Below are positions 8,963 to 16,521 of a DNA stretch of 53,483 nucleotides, one piece after another. Numbering within the stretch: position 1 is the first letter of the stretch; each line of letters begins with the position of its first letter. The notes beneath the pieces were generated by a model, which made no database searches, had not been told where the DNA came from, and saw only the letters and a program-made list of their open reading frames with translations. Both the position numbers and the translations under genes were made by a program. The stretch is from NCBI GenBank assembly GCA_024650045.1, contig JANKMU010000014.1, positions 1 through 53,483 on the forward strand, written 5' to 3'. This stretch comes from Mycoplasmatota bacterium (GTDB taxonomy: Bacteria > Bacillota_I > Bacilli_A > Acholeplasmatales > Acholeplasmataceae).

Positions 8963-9406
8963 TTATACTTTTTGATTCTTCTTTGTTTTTAATTTAAATT
9001 TCCAATACACTCCAAATGATAGTAGAGTGATTATCAATATTGATATTAGCATCCAAAAGATGATTACAATGTTTTGTTCTAGAAACATGACTACAACACT
9101 GAGTCCAAAACCTAATAATGTTGATATTACTAAGTAAGCAATACCCATTGCCTTATCTTTTCCTTTAAATCCGTCATCAAAACTGAAAATAATTGCCACC
9201 AATCCATAAGAAAGAGCAAATGTAGCAATCTTAACAAATACTTCAGCTTCAAGTGATATTCCAAATTCAGTCATGCTTATTGTAAAAAGCCATAAAAAGA
9301 ATGCCATAATGTGTCCTAATACAGACATGATGAAAGCAAATGCTCCGGATGCTATTAGGATTAAGAAAACAATAGCACCTATTGGGTTATCATTATTTCG
9401 ACTCAT
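8963..9406 (-). CDS. Small four-helix membrane protein between hsdS and hsdR
   Basis: 147 residues from ATG 9406; AGGAAG inside the hsdS 3' end is 7 nt upstream, and a GTG at 9409 is a possible alternative. Four hydrophobic segments are visible at roughly residues 9-37, 54-74, 86-108 and 111-136. A short charged loop follows the second (FDDGFKGKDK), and the C-terminal tail is lysine-rich and probably cytoplasmic. Only one base separates the end of the hsdS stop from the shared start region, so expression is coupled to hsdS. I do not recognise the family. An integral membrane gene within hsdM-S-R is unusual and suggests an accessory of the restriction system. Confidence 0.75.
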   Translation of the reverse strand: MSRNNDNPIGAIVFLILIASGAFAFIMSVLGHIMAFFLWLFTISMTEFGISLEAEVFVKIATFALSYGLVAIIFSFDDGFKGKDKAMGIAYLVISTLLGFGLSVVVMFLEQNIVIIFWMLISILIITLLSFGVYWKFKLKTKKNQKV

Positions 9407-9408
9407 CA

Positions 9409-10689
9409 CTAAACTTCCTTTTTACCTGTAACATATTCATAAATAAGAGACTTTTTATACTCATTTAGCATTATAATCTTTTGATTTTTTTTTGCCACTA
9501 ATGAATCGATTTTTGAAACTCTTTCGTTTAAGTAACTTGAGATTTTCTTCTGTTCATTAAAATTTGGATATGTAAAAGCGAAATATGAAAATTGGTTTTG
9601 GTATAAATGTTTAATGGTTGAACTACCTGTTTGTGAAGAATTATACCAAACCCAAAACTCATTAGATTGCAAAACATAGTATAAAAATCGTTTATGAAAC
9701 TCAAATCCCTCAAGAACGCGAATCAACAATACTCCACTATTTAATGATGCTTTATCATTTAAGTCCTTAACAATAGCAACTTTACCAATTGTACCATCTT
9801 TAGTAATTAATAAATCTCCTTCCATTAAATGAATCTCTGGTGCTTCATAATATCGTTCATCTGATATATGTACACAAGTATTCCAGTTGATAATCCCATT
9901 GTAGAAATCGGTTCCAGTTACCAAATATGGGCCTTCATCTATATAGTCGCTTGTTGTAAGTCCTTGCCATCCTATGCGACCTTTTAATTTTGTAAAATCT
10001 TTAATTCTTATAGTTCTCCAACTTTTTGGATTTACTCCAATCCACTCGAAACGATTGTCTTTCATTTCTATATTTGGATTGAGCCCTCTAGTAACGATCT
10101 CACTAATTAATGATTGCTTGTATTCTTTCAGTTTATCAATTTGCTTAAGTTGATTTTCTATCAATTTTAATATTTCATGAACTTTCTTATCCAATAAATC
10201 CAAGTATGATTCTTCCAAATTTACAATATAATTACCAATTTGACTTCCCGAAATATTAGGTTGAGCACTTGATTGATTTACAAATTTCACATATTCTGTA
10301 AAAAGAGTAGTTTGTAAACTGTAAAAAATATTTCTAAAAAAGTAGCATCTAATTATTCCTACTCGTTGATTTATATATGCATTGTCATGCTCATGATCAT
10401 AAATAGCTGTTTTCCCAGCTGTTGCACCACTCATAGCAATTAAAATATCATTTTTTTCAATTCTAAACATGTTCGGAACATTCACATTTATCCTTGAACA
10501 ACTATCAATTTTCACTTTTTCACTTGCTATATCTCCAATCCTAATTACAAGATTTTTGCCATCATCCAAAAAATCATCACTACTAAAAGCATACCCATTG
10601 ATAAATTTTGATATATATTTGATTTTAATAAATTTTGATTCTTTCGGAAAGGCACTTTGCCAAAAATTACTATCAATATGATTATTCAT
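9409..10689 (-). CDS. hsdS: Type I restriction-modification specificity subunit
   Basis: About 426 residues with the classic two-halves plan. Target-recognition domain 1 spans roughly residues 20-170; a coiled-coil conserved spacer follows (IDKLKEYKQSLISEIVTRG). TRD2 spans about 210-375, and a second coil with the same pattern ends the protein (IIMLNEYKKSLIYEYVTGK). The TRDs choose the two half-sites of the recognition sequence and the coils set their spacing; the target cannot be predicted by eye. The start overlaps hsdM by 8 nt. AAGGAG within hsdM serves as ribosome binding site; GTG 10692 is an alternative start. No second hsdS or inverted TRD cassette is seen here. Confidence 0.94.
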   Translation of the reverse strand: MNNHIDSNFWQSAFPKESKFIKIKYISKFINGYAFSSDDFLDDGKNLVIRIGDIASEKVKIDSCSRINVNVPNMFRIEKNDILIAMSGATAGKTAIYDHEHDNAYINQRVGIIRCYFFRNIFYSLQTTLFTEYVKFVNQSSAQPNISGSQIGNYIVNLEESYLDLLDKKVHEILKLIENQLKQIDKLKEYKQSLISEIVTRGLNPNIEMKDNRFEWIGVNPKSWRTIRIKDFTKLKGRIGWQGLTTSDYIDEGPYLVTGTDFYNGIINWNTCVHISDERYYEAPEIHLMEGDLLITKDGTIGKVAIVKDLNDKASLNSGVLLIRVLEGFEFHKRFLYYVLQSNEFWVWYNSSQTGSSTIKHLYQNQFSYFAFTYPNFNEQKKISSYLNERVSKIDSLVAKKNQKIIMLNEYKKSLIYEYVTGKKEV

Positions 10690-12463
10690 CACCAAACAAC
10701 TCCTTCATAAGTTGTGCTTCTTCTTCTTCAAGTTGCTTGATTTCATCAAAGATTTCATGTGTAGTTTTTGGTGGAGTGAATTTATAAAATAATCGAGTAA
10801 ATGGTATTTCATATCCAACTTTATCTTTTGTTCTATCCATCCATGCAGTTGAATTATATGGTATAACATTCTCTATAAAAAACTTATCTATATCCTCTGT
10901 TAATTGGATTAACTCATAGTCACGTTTACTCGTGTCTTCTTGAGGTTTACCTTTTTTAATTATTGGTTTGCTATTTTCATCAAGCACAGGTGATTCAACT
11001 GTGATTTTTGTGTATCCAAAGAATTCATTATCAAAAATTTTGCTTTCTACTTTAAGTTCATAGTTTTTATATACGTTTTCTTTATTATCATTATAAACGT
11101 ATGTAATTAATGCAATTGACTCATCGTCTAGGTCAACACGTTTTTTACCTATACTTTTTCTTCTCTTAATGTAGCAATTAGATGCGTCAATCAGTTGAAC
11201 TTTTCCAACTCTGTCTTTGGATTTACCTTTGGATAACACCCATATATATGTTGAAATTCCAGTATTATAAAACAAATCTGTTGGTAGTTGTATAATTGCT
11301 TCAAGAAGGTCGTTTTCAATTATGTATTTTCTAATTTCACTTGGCCCGCTTCCTGCATCTCCATTAAATAATGCAGATCCATTCTGAATGATTGCCATTC
11401 TACCAGTGCCTTCTTTAAGCTTTTTAACTCCGTTTAGAAGAAATAGCATTTGACCATCACTAATTGCAGGTAATCCAGGTCCAAATCTTCCTTCATATCC
11501 TAATTTTGAATGTTCCTCCTTAACCTTCTTTTCCTCTAACTTCCAGTCAATACCAAAAGGCGGATTAGAAATAATATAGTCAAATTCATATCCTGTAAAC
11601 TTATCATCATTTAAGGTATCTCCAAATTTCATATTTTGAGCGTTCCCACCCTTTATTAACATATCTGCTTTTGCAATAGCATAAGTTTCGGGGTTAAACT
11701 CTTGCCCAAATAAAGATAGTTTGGAATCAGAGTTTATTTCTCTGATTTTTTCATCAAGACAACCGAGCATTTGTGATGTTCCCATGGTCATATCATATGC
11801 AGTTCTGACAATACCATTTTGTGAAATATGTTCTTTTTCGTTAGCAATCAATAGTTCAGTCATAAGATAGATTATATCTCTAGATGTAAAATGAGCTCCT
11901 GCTTGTTCGTCATAAGACTCAGAGAACTTTCTAATTAACTCTTCAAATATATAGCCCATATCAGTTGACGTGATTTTATCAGGGTGCATATCAGCTTTCT
12001 TAGAATTAAACTCTTGTACGACAATATATAAAACATTACCTTTATTCATCGTTTCAAGTGTTTGCTCAAACTTGAAATTAGATATAATATCTTTAACATT
12101 GTCTGAAAACCCTTTTAAATAACTGTCAAAATTAGAGATGATATTATCTGGATCAGCGAGTAAACTTTCATATGTGTATGGACTTATATTATAAAAATCA
12201 TATCCAGTCTTTTTGCACAAAAGTCCTTCTTTAATTGCATCAATAGTGTTAGATGCTTCAAGTTTCTTGTTTAATTCCAAAACTTGTTTCTTAGTTGACA
12301 ATAAAGCATCATCAAATCTCTTTAAAACGGTCATAGGAAGTATAACTTTTCCATACTCATGAGGTTTAAACAAACCAACTAGATGATTTGCTATGTTCCA
12401 AATTAGATTAGCCTTTTCTTGAATGTTTGTTGTCGTTACTTTTCCAAATTCATTTGCTGTCAT
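10682..12463 (-). CDS. hsdM: Type I restriction-modification DNA methyltransferase subunit
   Basis: 593 residues, an N6-adenine methyltransferase of the HsdM family. The N-terminal HsdM_N helical domain covers about 15-150. The (H)FTSRD motif at about 191 opens the catalytic domain. Motif I (S-adenosylmethionine loop) reads YDMTMGTSQML (223-233) and motif IV is NPPF (300-303). Motif I differs from the common DPxCGxGG form, keeping D, G and T/S, and probably marks a subfamily. The C-terminus is acidic and helical. The start is one base after the XRE stop and the last codons overlap hsdS, so all three are coupled. With HsdS it protects host DNA. Confidence 0.95.
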   Translation of the reverse strand: MTANEFGKVTTTNIQEKANLIWNIANHLVGLFKPHEYGKVILPMTVLKRFDDALLSTKKQVLELNKKLEASNTIDAIKEGLLCKKTGYDFYNISPYTYESLLADPDNIISNFDSYLKGFSDNVKDIISNFKFEQTLETMNKGNVLYIVVQEFNSKKADMHPDKITSTDMGYIFEELIRKFSESYDEQAGAHFTSRDIIYLMTELLIANEKEHISQNGIVRTAYDMTMGTSQMLGCLDEKIREINSDSKLSLFGQEFNPETYAIAKADMLIKGGNAQNMKFGDTLNDDKFTGYEFDYIISNPPFGIDWKLEEKKVKEEHSKLGYEGRFGPGLPAISDGQMLFLLNGVKKLKEGTGRMAIIQNGSALFNGDAGSGPSEIRKYIIENDLLEAIIQLPTDLFYNTGISTYIWVLSKGKSKDRVGKVQLIDASNCYIKRRKSIGKKRVDLDDESIALITYVYNDNKENVYKNYELKVESKIFDNEFFGYTKITVESPVLDENSKPIIKKGKPQEDTSKRDYELIQLTEDIDKFFIENVIPYNSTAWMDRTKDKVGYEIPFTRLFYKFTPPKTTHEIFDEIKQLEEEEAQLMKELFGDE

Positions 12464-12464
12464 T

Positions 12465-12665
12465 TTAATTTCCTTCTCTTTCTTCTATGATGTTATATTT
12501 CAAAAAAAGCTCATTCAATTTTCTCTTCATTTTTATAGTAGGTTCAAACTTATCTTTTTCCCATCTATTGACAGTAACTATAGACACATTTAGAATGTCT
12601 GAAAGTTCCCCCTGAGAAATGAGCATTGCATCTCTTAACTTTTTAATTTTTTTTGCATATGTCAT
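12465..12665 (-). CDS. XRE-family helix-turn-helix regulator of the restriction operon
   Basis: 66 residues, a bare HTH_3/Cro-C1 domain: AKKIKKLRDAMLISQGELSD then the recognition helix SIVTVNRWEKDKFEP. It is promoter-proximal, and its stop is one base before the hsdM start. Such small C-proteins or repressors control the timing of methylase and nuclease expression in many restriction systems (established for C.proteins; inferred here). Start ATG 12665 has AAAGGAG 8 nt upstream. The promoter contains three TAACAT repeats with an 11-bp period, the likely binding site for this protein. Confidence 0.88.
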   Translation of the reverse strand: MTYAKKIKKLRDAMLISQGELSDILNVSIVTVNRWEKDKFEPTIKMKRKLNELFLKYNIIEEREGN

Positions 12666-12679
12666 ATGAATTGCTCCTT

Positions 12680-12707
12680 TAACATATTATTAACATTATT
12701 GTAACAT
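12680..12707 (-). promoter_or_regulatory. Promoter with three 11-bp-phased operator repeats
   Basis: TAACAT occurs at 12680, 12691 and 12702 (plus-strand reading), exactly 11 bp apart and so on the same helix face. A candidate -10 TACAAT (12703-12698) lies within the array; TTACCA 19 bp upstream is a weak -35. The array sits between this -10 and the start of the XRE gene. It is the probable autoregulatory operator of the restriction operon. Confidence 0.55.
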
Positions 12708-12834
12708 ATTTTCTAAATTACTTGGTAACTTCTTAAATAAATTCGGTTCATTAATGATTTTTTATCAAGTTCAATAGCACACACCCCCATCTAAACTGTA
12801 CGCATTTGAAGTTCAAGTCCCACTACACTCGATA

Positions 12835-12868
12835 GAAAAAAGACCAATTCTTTTCAGAAAACTGGTCT
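12835..12868 (-). terminator. Rho-independent terminator downstream of tRNA-Leu
   Basis: The minus-strand stem AGACCAGTT/AATTGGTCT (one G-U pair) with a 10-nt loop is followed by TTTTTTC. It would end the tRNA-Leu transcript after it passes repeat copy D, just ahead of the restriction-operon promoter. Confidence 0.75.
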
Positions 12869-12910
12869 CATATCTCTTAATTTTGTGCCGATAACCATTC
12901 GTGAACGCCC

Positions 12911-12953
12911 ACGGCAACATACCCTTTAGAGGACAACAGAGGACACTGTAGCC
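12911..12953 (+). repeat. Dispersed repeat, copy D (core only)
   Basis: It contains the conserved core CAACATACCCTTTAGAGGAC followed by the family's tail pattern (AACAGAGGACACTGTAGCCC), in the same orientation as copies A-C. The long left arm of copies A and C is absent. It lies about 24 nt downstream of the 3' end of tRNA-Leu. Confidence 0.65.
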
Positions 12954-12976
12954 CATGAAGCAATCAAACATAAAGT

Positions 12977-13062
12977 TGGTGCGGTCGATGAGATTTGAAC
13001 TCACACGACTATTCAGCCACATGCCCCTCAAGCATGCGTGTCTACCATTCCACCACGACCGC
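12977..13062 (-). tRNA. tRNA-Leu (GAG)
   Basis: The acceptor stem GCGGTCG/CGACCGC is perfect, with discriminator A and an encoded CCA. The anticodon stem CATGC/GCATG encloses the loop TTGAGGG, giving anticodon GAG (13029-13027). The variable arm is long, as in class II tRNAs, and the T-loop is TTCAAAT. It lies 33 nt behind fakA with a hairpin between; a possible promoter (TTGATT, 18 bp, TATACT) lies in the fakA 3' end. It marks the border between core genes and the accessory block. Confidence 0.96.
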
Positions 13063-13065
13063 TAT

Positions 13066-13090
13066 TAAAAAAGGTGCAAGCACCTTTTTA
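13066..13090 (-). terminator. Hairpin terminator after fakA
   Basis: AAAAAGGTGC/GCACCTTTTT palindrome directly after the fakA stop and before tRNA-Leu. It has T-runs in both directions, so it could act bidirectionally. Some read-through may feed the tRNA. Confidence 0.75.
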
Positions 13091-13094
13091 ATTG

Positions 13095-14753
13095 TTATTC
13101 AACTGCGAATATATAAGTATATATATCCTGCTTACCCTCAATCAAATCAACTTCAATATCAGGATTTAACTTCTTCGCGTGTGCAACAATCATTTCGATT
13201 TCGTCTTCATCTGCATCATTGCCGTGGAAGATTGTTATGATTTCTTTATCCATATCGATCATATCATCAAGTAATACCTTAGCTGTTTCTAATCGATTGG
13301 GAGTTGAGACTTTAATTTCATTTTTTGTAATTCCGATAAAGTCACCAGTTTTAATCTTAACACCATTTAATTCAGTGTCTCTAACTGCATAAGTGATTTC
13401 ACCCGAACGCATATTCGTTACTATTTCCATCATCGCTTCAAAGTTATCATCTAACTCTCCTGTTGGATCAAATGCCATCAGTGATGAATACCCTTGAGCA
13501 ATACTCTTCGTCTTGAGGACTCTAATGGATTTGTCAGGACATAAGTCTAATGTTTGTTCTGCGGATAGAATAATGTTTTTATTATTTGGTAATATAATGA
13601 CATGATCACAATTCAAACTCTCTACAGCCTTAACGAATGCTTCTGTCGATGGATTCATTGTTTGACCACCGTCAATAATTAAATCCACACCTAATTCTTT
13701 AAATGCTTCATGAATACCTTCGCCTGATGCTACTGCGATAATACCAAATTTAGATTTCTTTTTAGGTTTTTCTTTAACTTCTTTATGAGGTACAATCTCA
13801 TCACCCATAATATTAGAGTGTTGAATTCTCATATTTTCAATCTTAATCGTTTGTAAGTCACCATATTTTTGAGCTAACGTTAATGCAACACCTGGTTGAT
13901 TCGTGTGCACATGAACCTTCAGTAAGTCATCATCTGTAACAACAACCAATGAATCACCCATTTGTGATAAAGGATCTTTCATAAAAGTTTCTTTAAACTT
14001 ATCAGGTTTATGTAACTTAACAATAAACTCAGTACAGAAACCAAATTTAATATCTACATTACCTAAATTTTCTGCACCATGATAATGTTCTTGCTGCGGT
14101 TCATATTGAACCTCAGCTTCATTAATCATTTGACCTTCAAGTGCCATGACCCATCCTTCAATAATTCTAATGAATCCTGCACCACCACTATCAACAACTC
14201 CAGCTTCTTTTAAAACTGGTAGTAAATCTGGTGTTCTTATTAATGTTTCTCTTGCTTGTTCTAAGTATAATTTTAAAACTTCATCTACACTCTTTAATTT
14301 GGATTGTTCACGGAGTACTTTTTCTGCAGACTCTCTACAAACAGTTAAAATCGTTCCTTCAACAGGATCCATAACTGCACGGTATGCCATTTGATATCCA
14401 CCAACTAATGCTTGGATAAATTCTTCAACAGTTGCTGATCCATTACCTATTTTCGCGATTTCACTATAAACACCACGGAAAAATTGGGAAAGTATAACTC
14501 CAGAGTTACCTCTTGCTCCCATAAGTAGTCCACGTGATAAAATTTTTGAAATATCTATAATAGATTGAGAATCTAAACTATATACTTCTTTAATACCGGC
14601 CATCATAGTCATTTGCATATTCGTTCCTGTATCCCCATCGGGTACTGGAAAGACATTTAAATGATCAATTTCTTTATAATTGTTTTTAAGATTTACTGCT
14701 CCGTTAGTTACCATTTTTTTAAATAGAGTTCCACTGACTGTTTGGTTCGCCAT
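13095..14753 (-). CDS. fakA: Fatty acid kinase A (YloV family, DhaL domain)
   Basis: 552 residues from ATG 14753, preceded by GGGAGG. The N-terminal DhaL-type ATP-binding domain shows NVFPVPDGDTGTNM (Asp residues that bind Mg-ATP) and MGARGNSGVILSQF; the middle and C-terminal domains match FakA/YloV, including a DegV-like tail. FakA phosphorylates fatty acids held by FakB, giving acyl-phosphate for phospholipid synthesis, and so lets cells use exogenous fatty acids. No FakB (DegV) gene is in the window, and the usual partner gene yloU (Asp23 family) is missing next to it. It is divergent from rpmB, with its own promoter at 14844-14872. Confidence 0.93.
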   Translation of the reverse strand: MANQTVSGTLFKKMVTNGAVNLKNNYKEIDHLNVFPVPDGDTGTNMQMTMMAGIKEVYSLDSQSIIDISKILSRGLLMGARGNSGVILSQFFRGVYSEIAKIGNGSATVEEFIQALVGGYQMAYRAVMDPVEGTILTVCRESAEKVLREQSKLKSVDEVLKLYLEQARETLIRTPDLLPVLKEAGVVDSGGAGFIRIIEGWVMALEGQMINEAEVQYEPQQEHYHGAENLGNVDIKFGFCTEFIVKLHKPDKFKETFMKDPLSQMGDSLVVVTDDDLLKVHVHTNQPGVALTLAQKYGDLQTIKIENMRIQHSNIMGDEIVPHKEVKEKPKKKSKFGIIAVASGEGIHEAFKELGVDLIIDGGQTMNPSTEAFVKAVESLNCDHVIILPNNKNIILSAEQTLDLCPDKSIRVLKTKSIAQGYSSLMAFDPTGELDDNFEAMMEIVTNMRSGEITYAVRDTELNGVKIKTGDFIGITKNEIKVSTPNRLETAKVLLDDMIDMDKEIITIFHGNDADEDEIEMIVAHAKKLNPDIEVDLIEGKQDIYTYIFAVE

Positions 14754-14843
14754 ATTTAATCCTCCCTGTATTTGGAAAAATGACACTATATATCATATAA
14801 GATTTAATTAACTTTTTAATTACTTCAAATTTCATACTTTTTT

Positions 14844-14872
14844 AGTATAGCACTATTGTTTTCAAAATGCAA
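14844..14872 (-). promoter_or_regulatory. Promoter of fakA
   Basis: Minus-strand -35 TTGCAT (14872-14867), 17-bp spacer, TGC-extended -10 TATACT (14849-14844). It lies about 90 nt upstream of the fakA start. Confidence 0.6.
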
Positions 14873-14991
14873 TCATTATTTAAACCGCTCAATAATACGA
14901 ATATATTATATCATAATTCTTTGAATTACATACTTTTCACATAACTTTCAGATATTTTCAGAAAATAAATTACATAATGTATCTTTTCTGG

Positions 14992-15020
14992 TTGCTTTTT
15001 CATCTTTATTGTGTTAAATT
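14992..15020 (+). promoter_or_regulatory. Promoter of rpmB
   Basis: -35 TTGCTT (14992-14997), 17-bp spacer, -10 TAAATT (15015-15020), about 27 nt before the rpmB start, leaving a very short leader. Confidence 0.6.
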
Positions 15021-15046
15021 AGATTGTGCAGTTAGGAGTGAGGAAT

Positions 15047-15235
15047 ATGGCTGAATGCTACGTAACAGGTAAAAAAACAATATTTGGAAATAAACGCAGT
15101 CACGCGTTAAACGCGACTCGTCGCACTTGGAAGAGTAATCTTCAAACCGTGCGCATTAAAGATGCAGATGGAAAAATTATCAAGGTAAAAGTTTCCGCTC
15201 GTGCGCTTAAGAAAAACAATTTAGAACGCGTTTAA
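15047..15235 (+). CDS. rpmB: 50S ribosomal protein L28
   Basis: 62 residues from ATG 15047 (AGGAGTGAGGAAT upstream); an earlier GTG frame start at 15026 is not supported. It matches bL28 from end to end: the N-terminal [12 protein letters not shown], the central [15 protein letters not shown] and the C-terminal basic tail. The usual L28 N-terminal zinc-binding Cys pairs are absent, with only one Cys left, so this is the zinc-independent form. In Bacillus-type genomes rpmB sits between thiN and yloU-yloV; here the same neighbours remain but rpmB is flipped to the opposite strand. Confidence 0.95.
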   Translation: MAECYVTGKKTIFGNKRSHALNATRRTWKSNLQTVRIKDADGKIIKVKVSARALKKNNLERV

Positions 15236-15241
15236 AAAATA

Positions 15242-15264
15242 AGAAAGGCGATTGCCTTTTTATT
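15242..15264 (+). terminator. Bidirectional terminator between rpmB and thiN
   Basis: AAAGGC/GCCTTT stem with a GATT loop, followed by TTTTATTTTT on the plus strand and a T-rich run on the minus strand. It separates the convergent rpmB and thiN genes. Confidence 0.8.
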
Positions 15265-15275
15265 TTTATCTTTTT

Positions 15276-15884
15276 TTAAGATTTATTTGAAATCACAACT
15301 AAAACTTTACCTTCAACAACATCAACAAATCCCTTATGTTCACTTAACTCATTACTAATACATAATGGATCATATGTCGTTAAAAAATATTCTGTTAAAT
15401 CATATTTAAAACCTGTAAGTGTTATTTTAGCTTTCGGATATGCAAATATCGATACATAATGATTGTTATTAGAGATTTCATGAACACCTTTATCTAAAAG
15501 ATAAATGGTTGAATGATCATCTTTAATAATCATTTCAGGAAATTCATTAAAAAACATCGTATGAACCATAAAATGTTCAATTCTTTCTCCACCGATACCG
15601 CCGATTAAATAAAGTTCATCAGCATTTAACTTAGATGCTTCTACTAAAGCTTGATGCGTATCTGTAACATCTTTAACAGGGTTTAATCTTACAACATTTA
15701 AATTGGTTAAGATGCCGTGATTTTGAAGTGAATCAAAATCACCAACTGCTAAATCAATTTTAATGCGTTGTTTATATAAACTTAATACAGCTTGATCAAC
15801 AGCAATAATATAATCATTATCTTTCAATGGAAAGATTTTTTTTATATCTTTTGGTGTTGGATGTGTAACGATAATTGCTCTCAT
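15276..15884 (-). CDS. thiN: Thiamine pyrophosphokinase
   Basis: 202 residues, the family's normal length. The N-terminal catalytic domain contains AVDQAV and the signature VGDFDSL, followed by a Lys/Asp-rich segment (NPVKDVTDTHQAL) that binds ATP and thiamine; the C-terminal beta-rich domain closes the thiamine pocket. It transfers pyrophosphate from ATP to thiamine, making the cofactor TPP. The start overlaps the rpe stop (ATGA), so it is the last gene of rlmN-rsgA-rpe-thiN. This order is conserved in Firmicutes. Confidence 0.93.
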   Translation of the reverse strand: MRAIIVTHPTPKDIKKIFPLKDNDYIIAVDQAVLSLYKQRIKIDLAVGDFDSLQNHGILTNLNVVRLNPVKDVTDTHQALVEASKLNADELYLIGGIGGERIEHFMVHTMFFNEFPEMIIKDDHSTIYLLDKGVHEISNNNHYVSIFAYPKAKITLTGFKYDLTEYFLTTYDPLCISNELSEHKGFVDVVEGKVLVVISNKS

Positions 15885-16510
15885 TTTAGACTCTCAATTC
15901 CTTCTTTGCGATTTTTCATATTAAAGATGTAGCTGCCCGCAACAACAATATCTACACCAGCTTCTCTACAAGCATCAATGGTTTCATCATTGATGCCACC
16001 ATCAACTTCAATCACAAAATCTAACTTGTTCTTTTCTCTATATTTAACTAACGCTTTAACTTTATCCAATTGATCTTCCATAAAAGACTGTCCACCAAAG
16101 CCTGGTTCAACGGTCATAATCAAGATTAAATCAGCATCTTTGATATAAGGATATAAATCCTTTAAAGATGTTTTTGGTTTAATCGATAAACCCACACCGA
16201 TTTCAAGCTCTTTGATCGCTTCTATCGCTTCTTCAACCTCATCCGACTCAATATGTATGGTGATATACTTGGTGCGCTTAAAAGCGAATTTAGATACCCA
16301 AAACAAGGGTTGCCACACCATGAGGTGAACATCTAAATCTAGATTTGTATTTTCACTAATTTTTTTAGATATTGCAGGACCAAATGAGATATTAGGAACA
16401 AAGTGTCCATCCATAATATCTAAATGAATATAGTCTGCTGTTTTAATGCTTTCTAATTCATCTTTTAAATTCGTAAAATCTGCAGTTAATATTGAAGGAG
16501 CTACTTTCAT
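15881..16510 (-). CDS. rpe: Ribulose-phosphate 3-epimerase
   Basis: 209 residues, a complete (beta/alpha)8 barrel. Visible signatures are KVAPSILTADF, HLDIMDGHFVPN (metal-binding His and catalytic Asp), VHLMV, MTVEPGFGGQSF and EVDGGI with the second catalytic Asp. It interconverts ribulose-5-phosphate and xylulose-5-phosphate in the pentose phosphate pathway. It starts 11 nt after rsgA with a TAGGAGG site formed around the rsgA stop, and overlaps thiN by 4 nt. Confidence 0.96.
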   Translation of the reverse strand: MKVAPSILTADFTNLKDELESIKTADYIHLDIMDGHFVPNISFGPAISKKISENTNLDLDVHLMVWQPLFWVSKFAFKRTKYITIHIESDEVEEAIEAIKELEIGVGLSIKPKTSLKDLYPYIKDADLILIMTVEPGFGGQSFMEDQLDKVKALVKYREKNKLDFVIEVDGGINDETIDACREAGVDIVVAGSYIFNMKNRKEGIESLK

Positions 16511-16521
16511 TTTGATGCCTC

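Noticed and set aside
12811-12832. GTTCAAGTCC resembling a tRNA T-loop
   Set aside because: The flanking bases do not form a T-stem or acceptor stem, so it is not a tRNA or a convincing fragment.
12813-13031. 72-codon minus-strand frame
   Set aside because: It starts inside tRNA-Leu and crosses repeat copy D and a terminator; not a gene.
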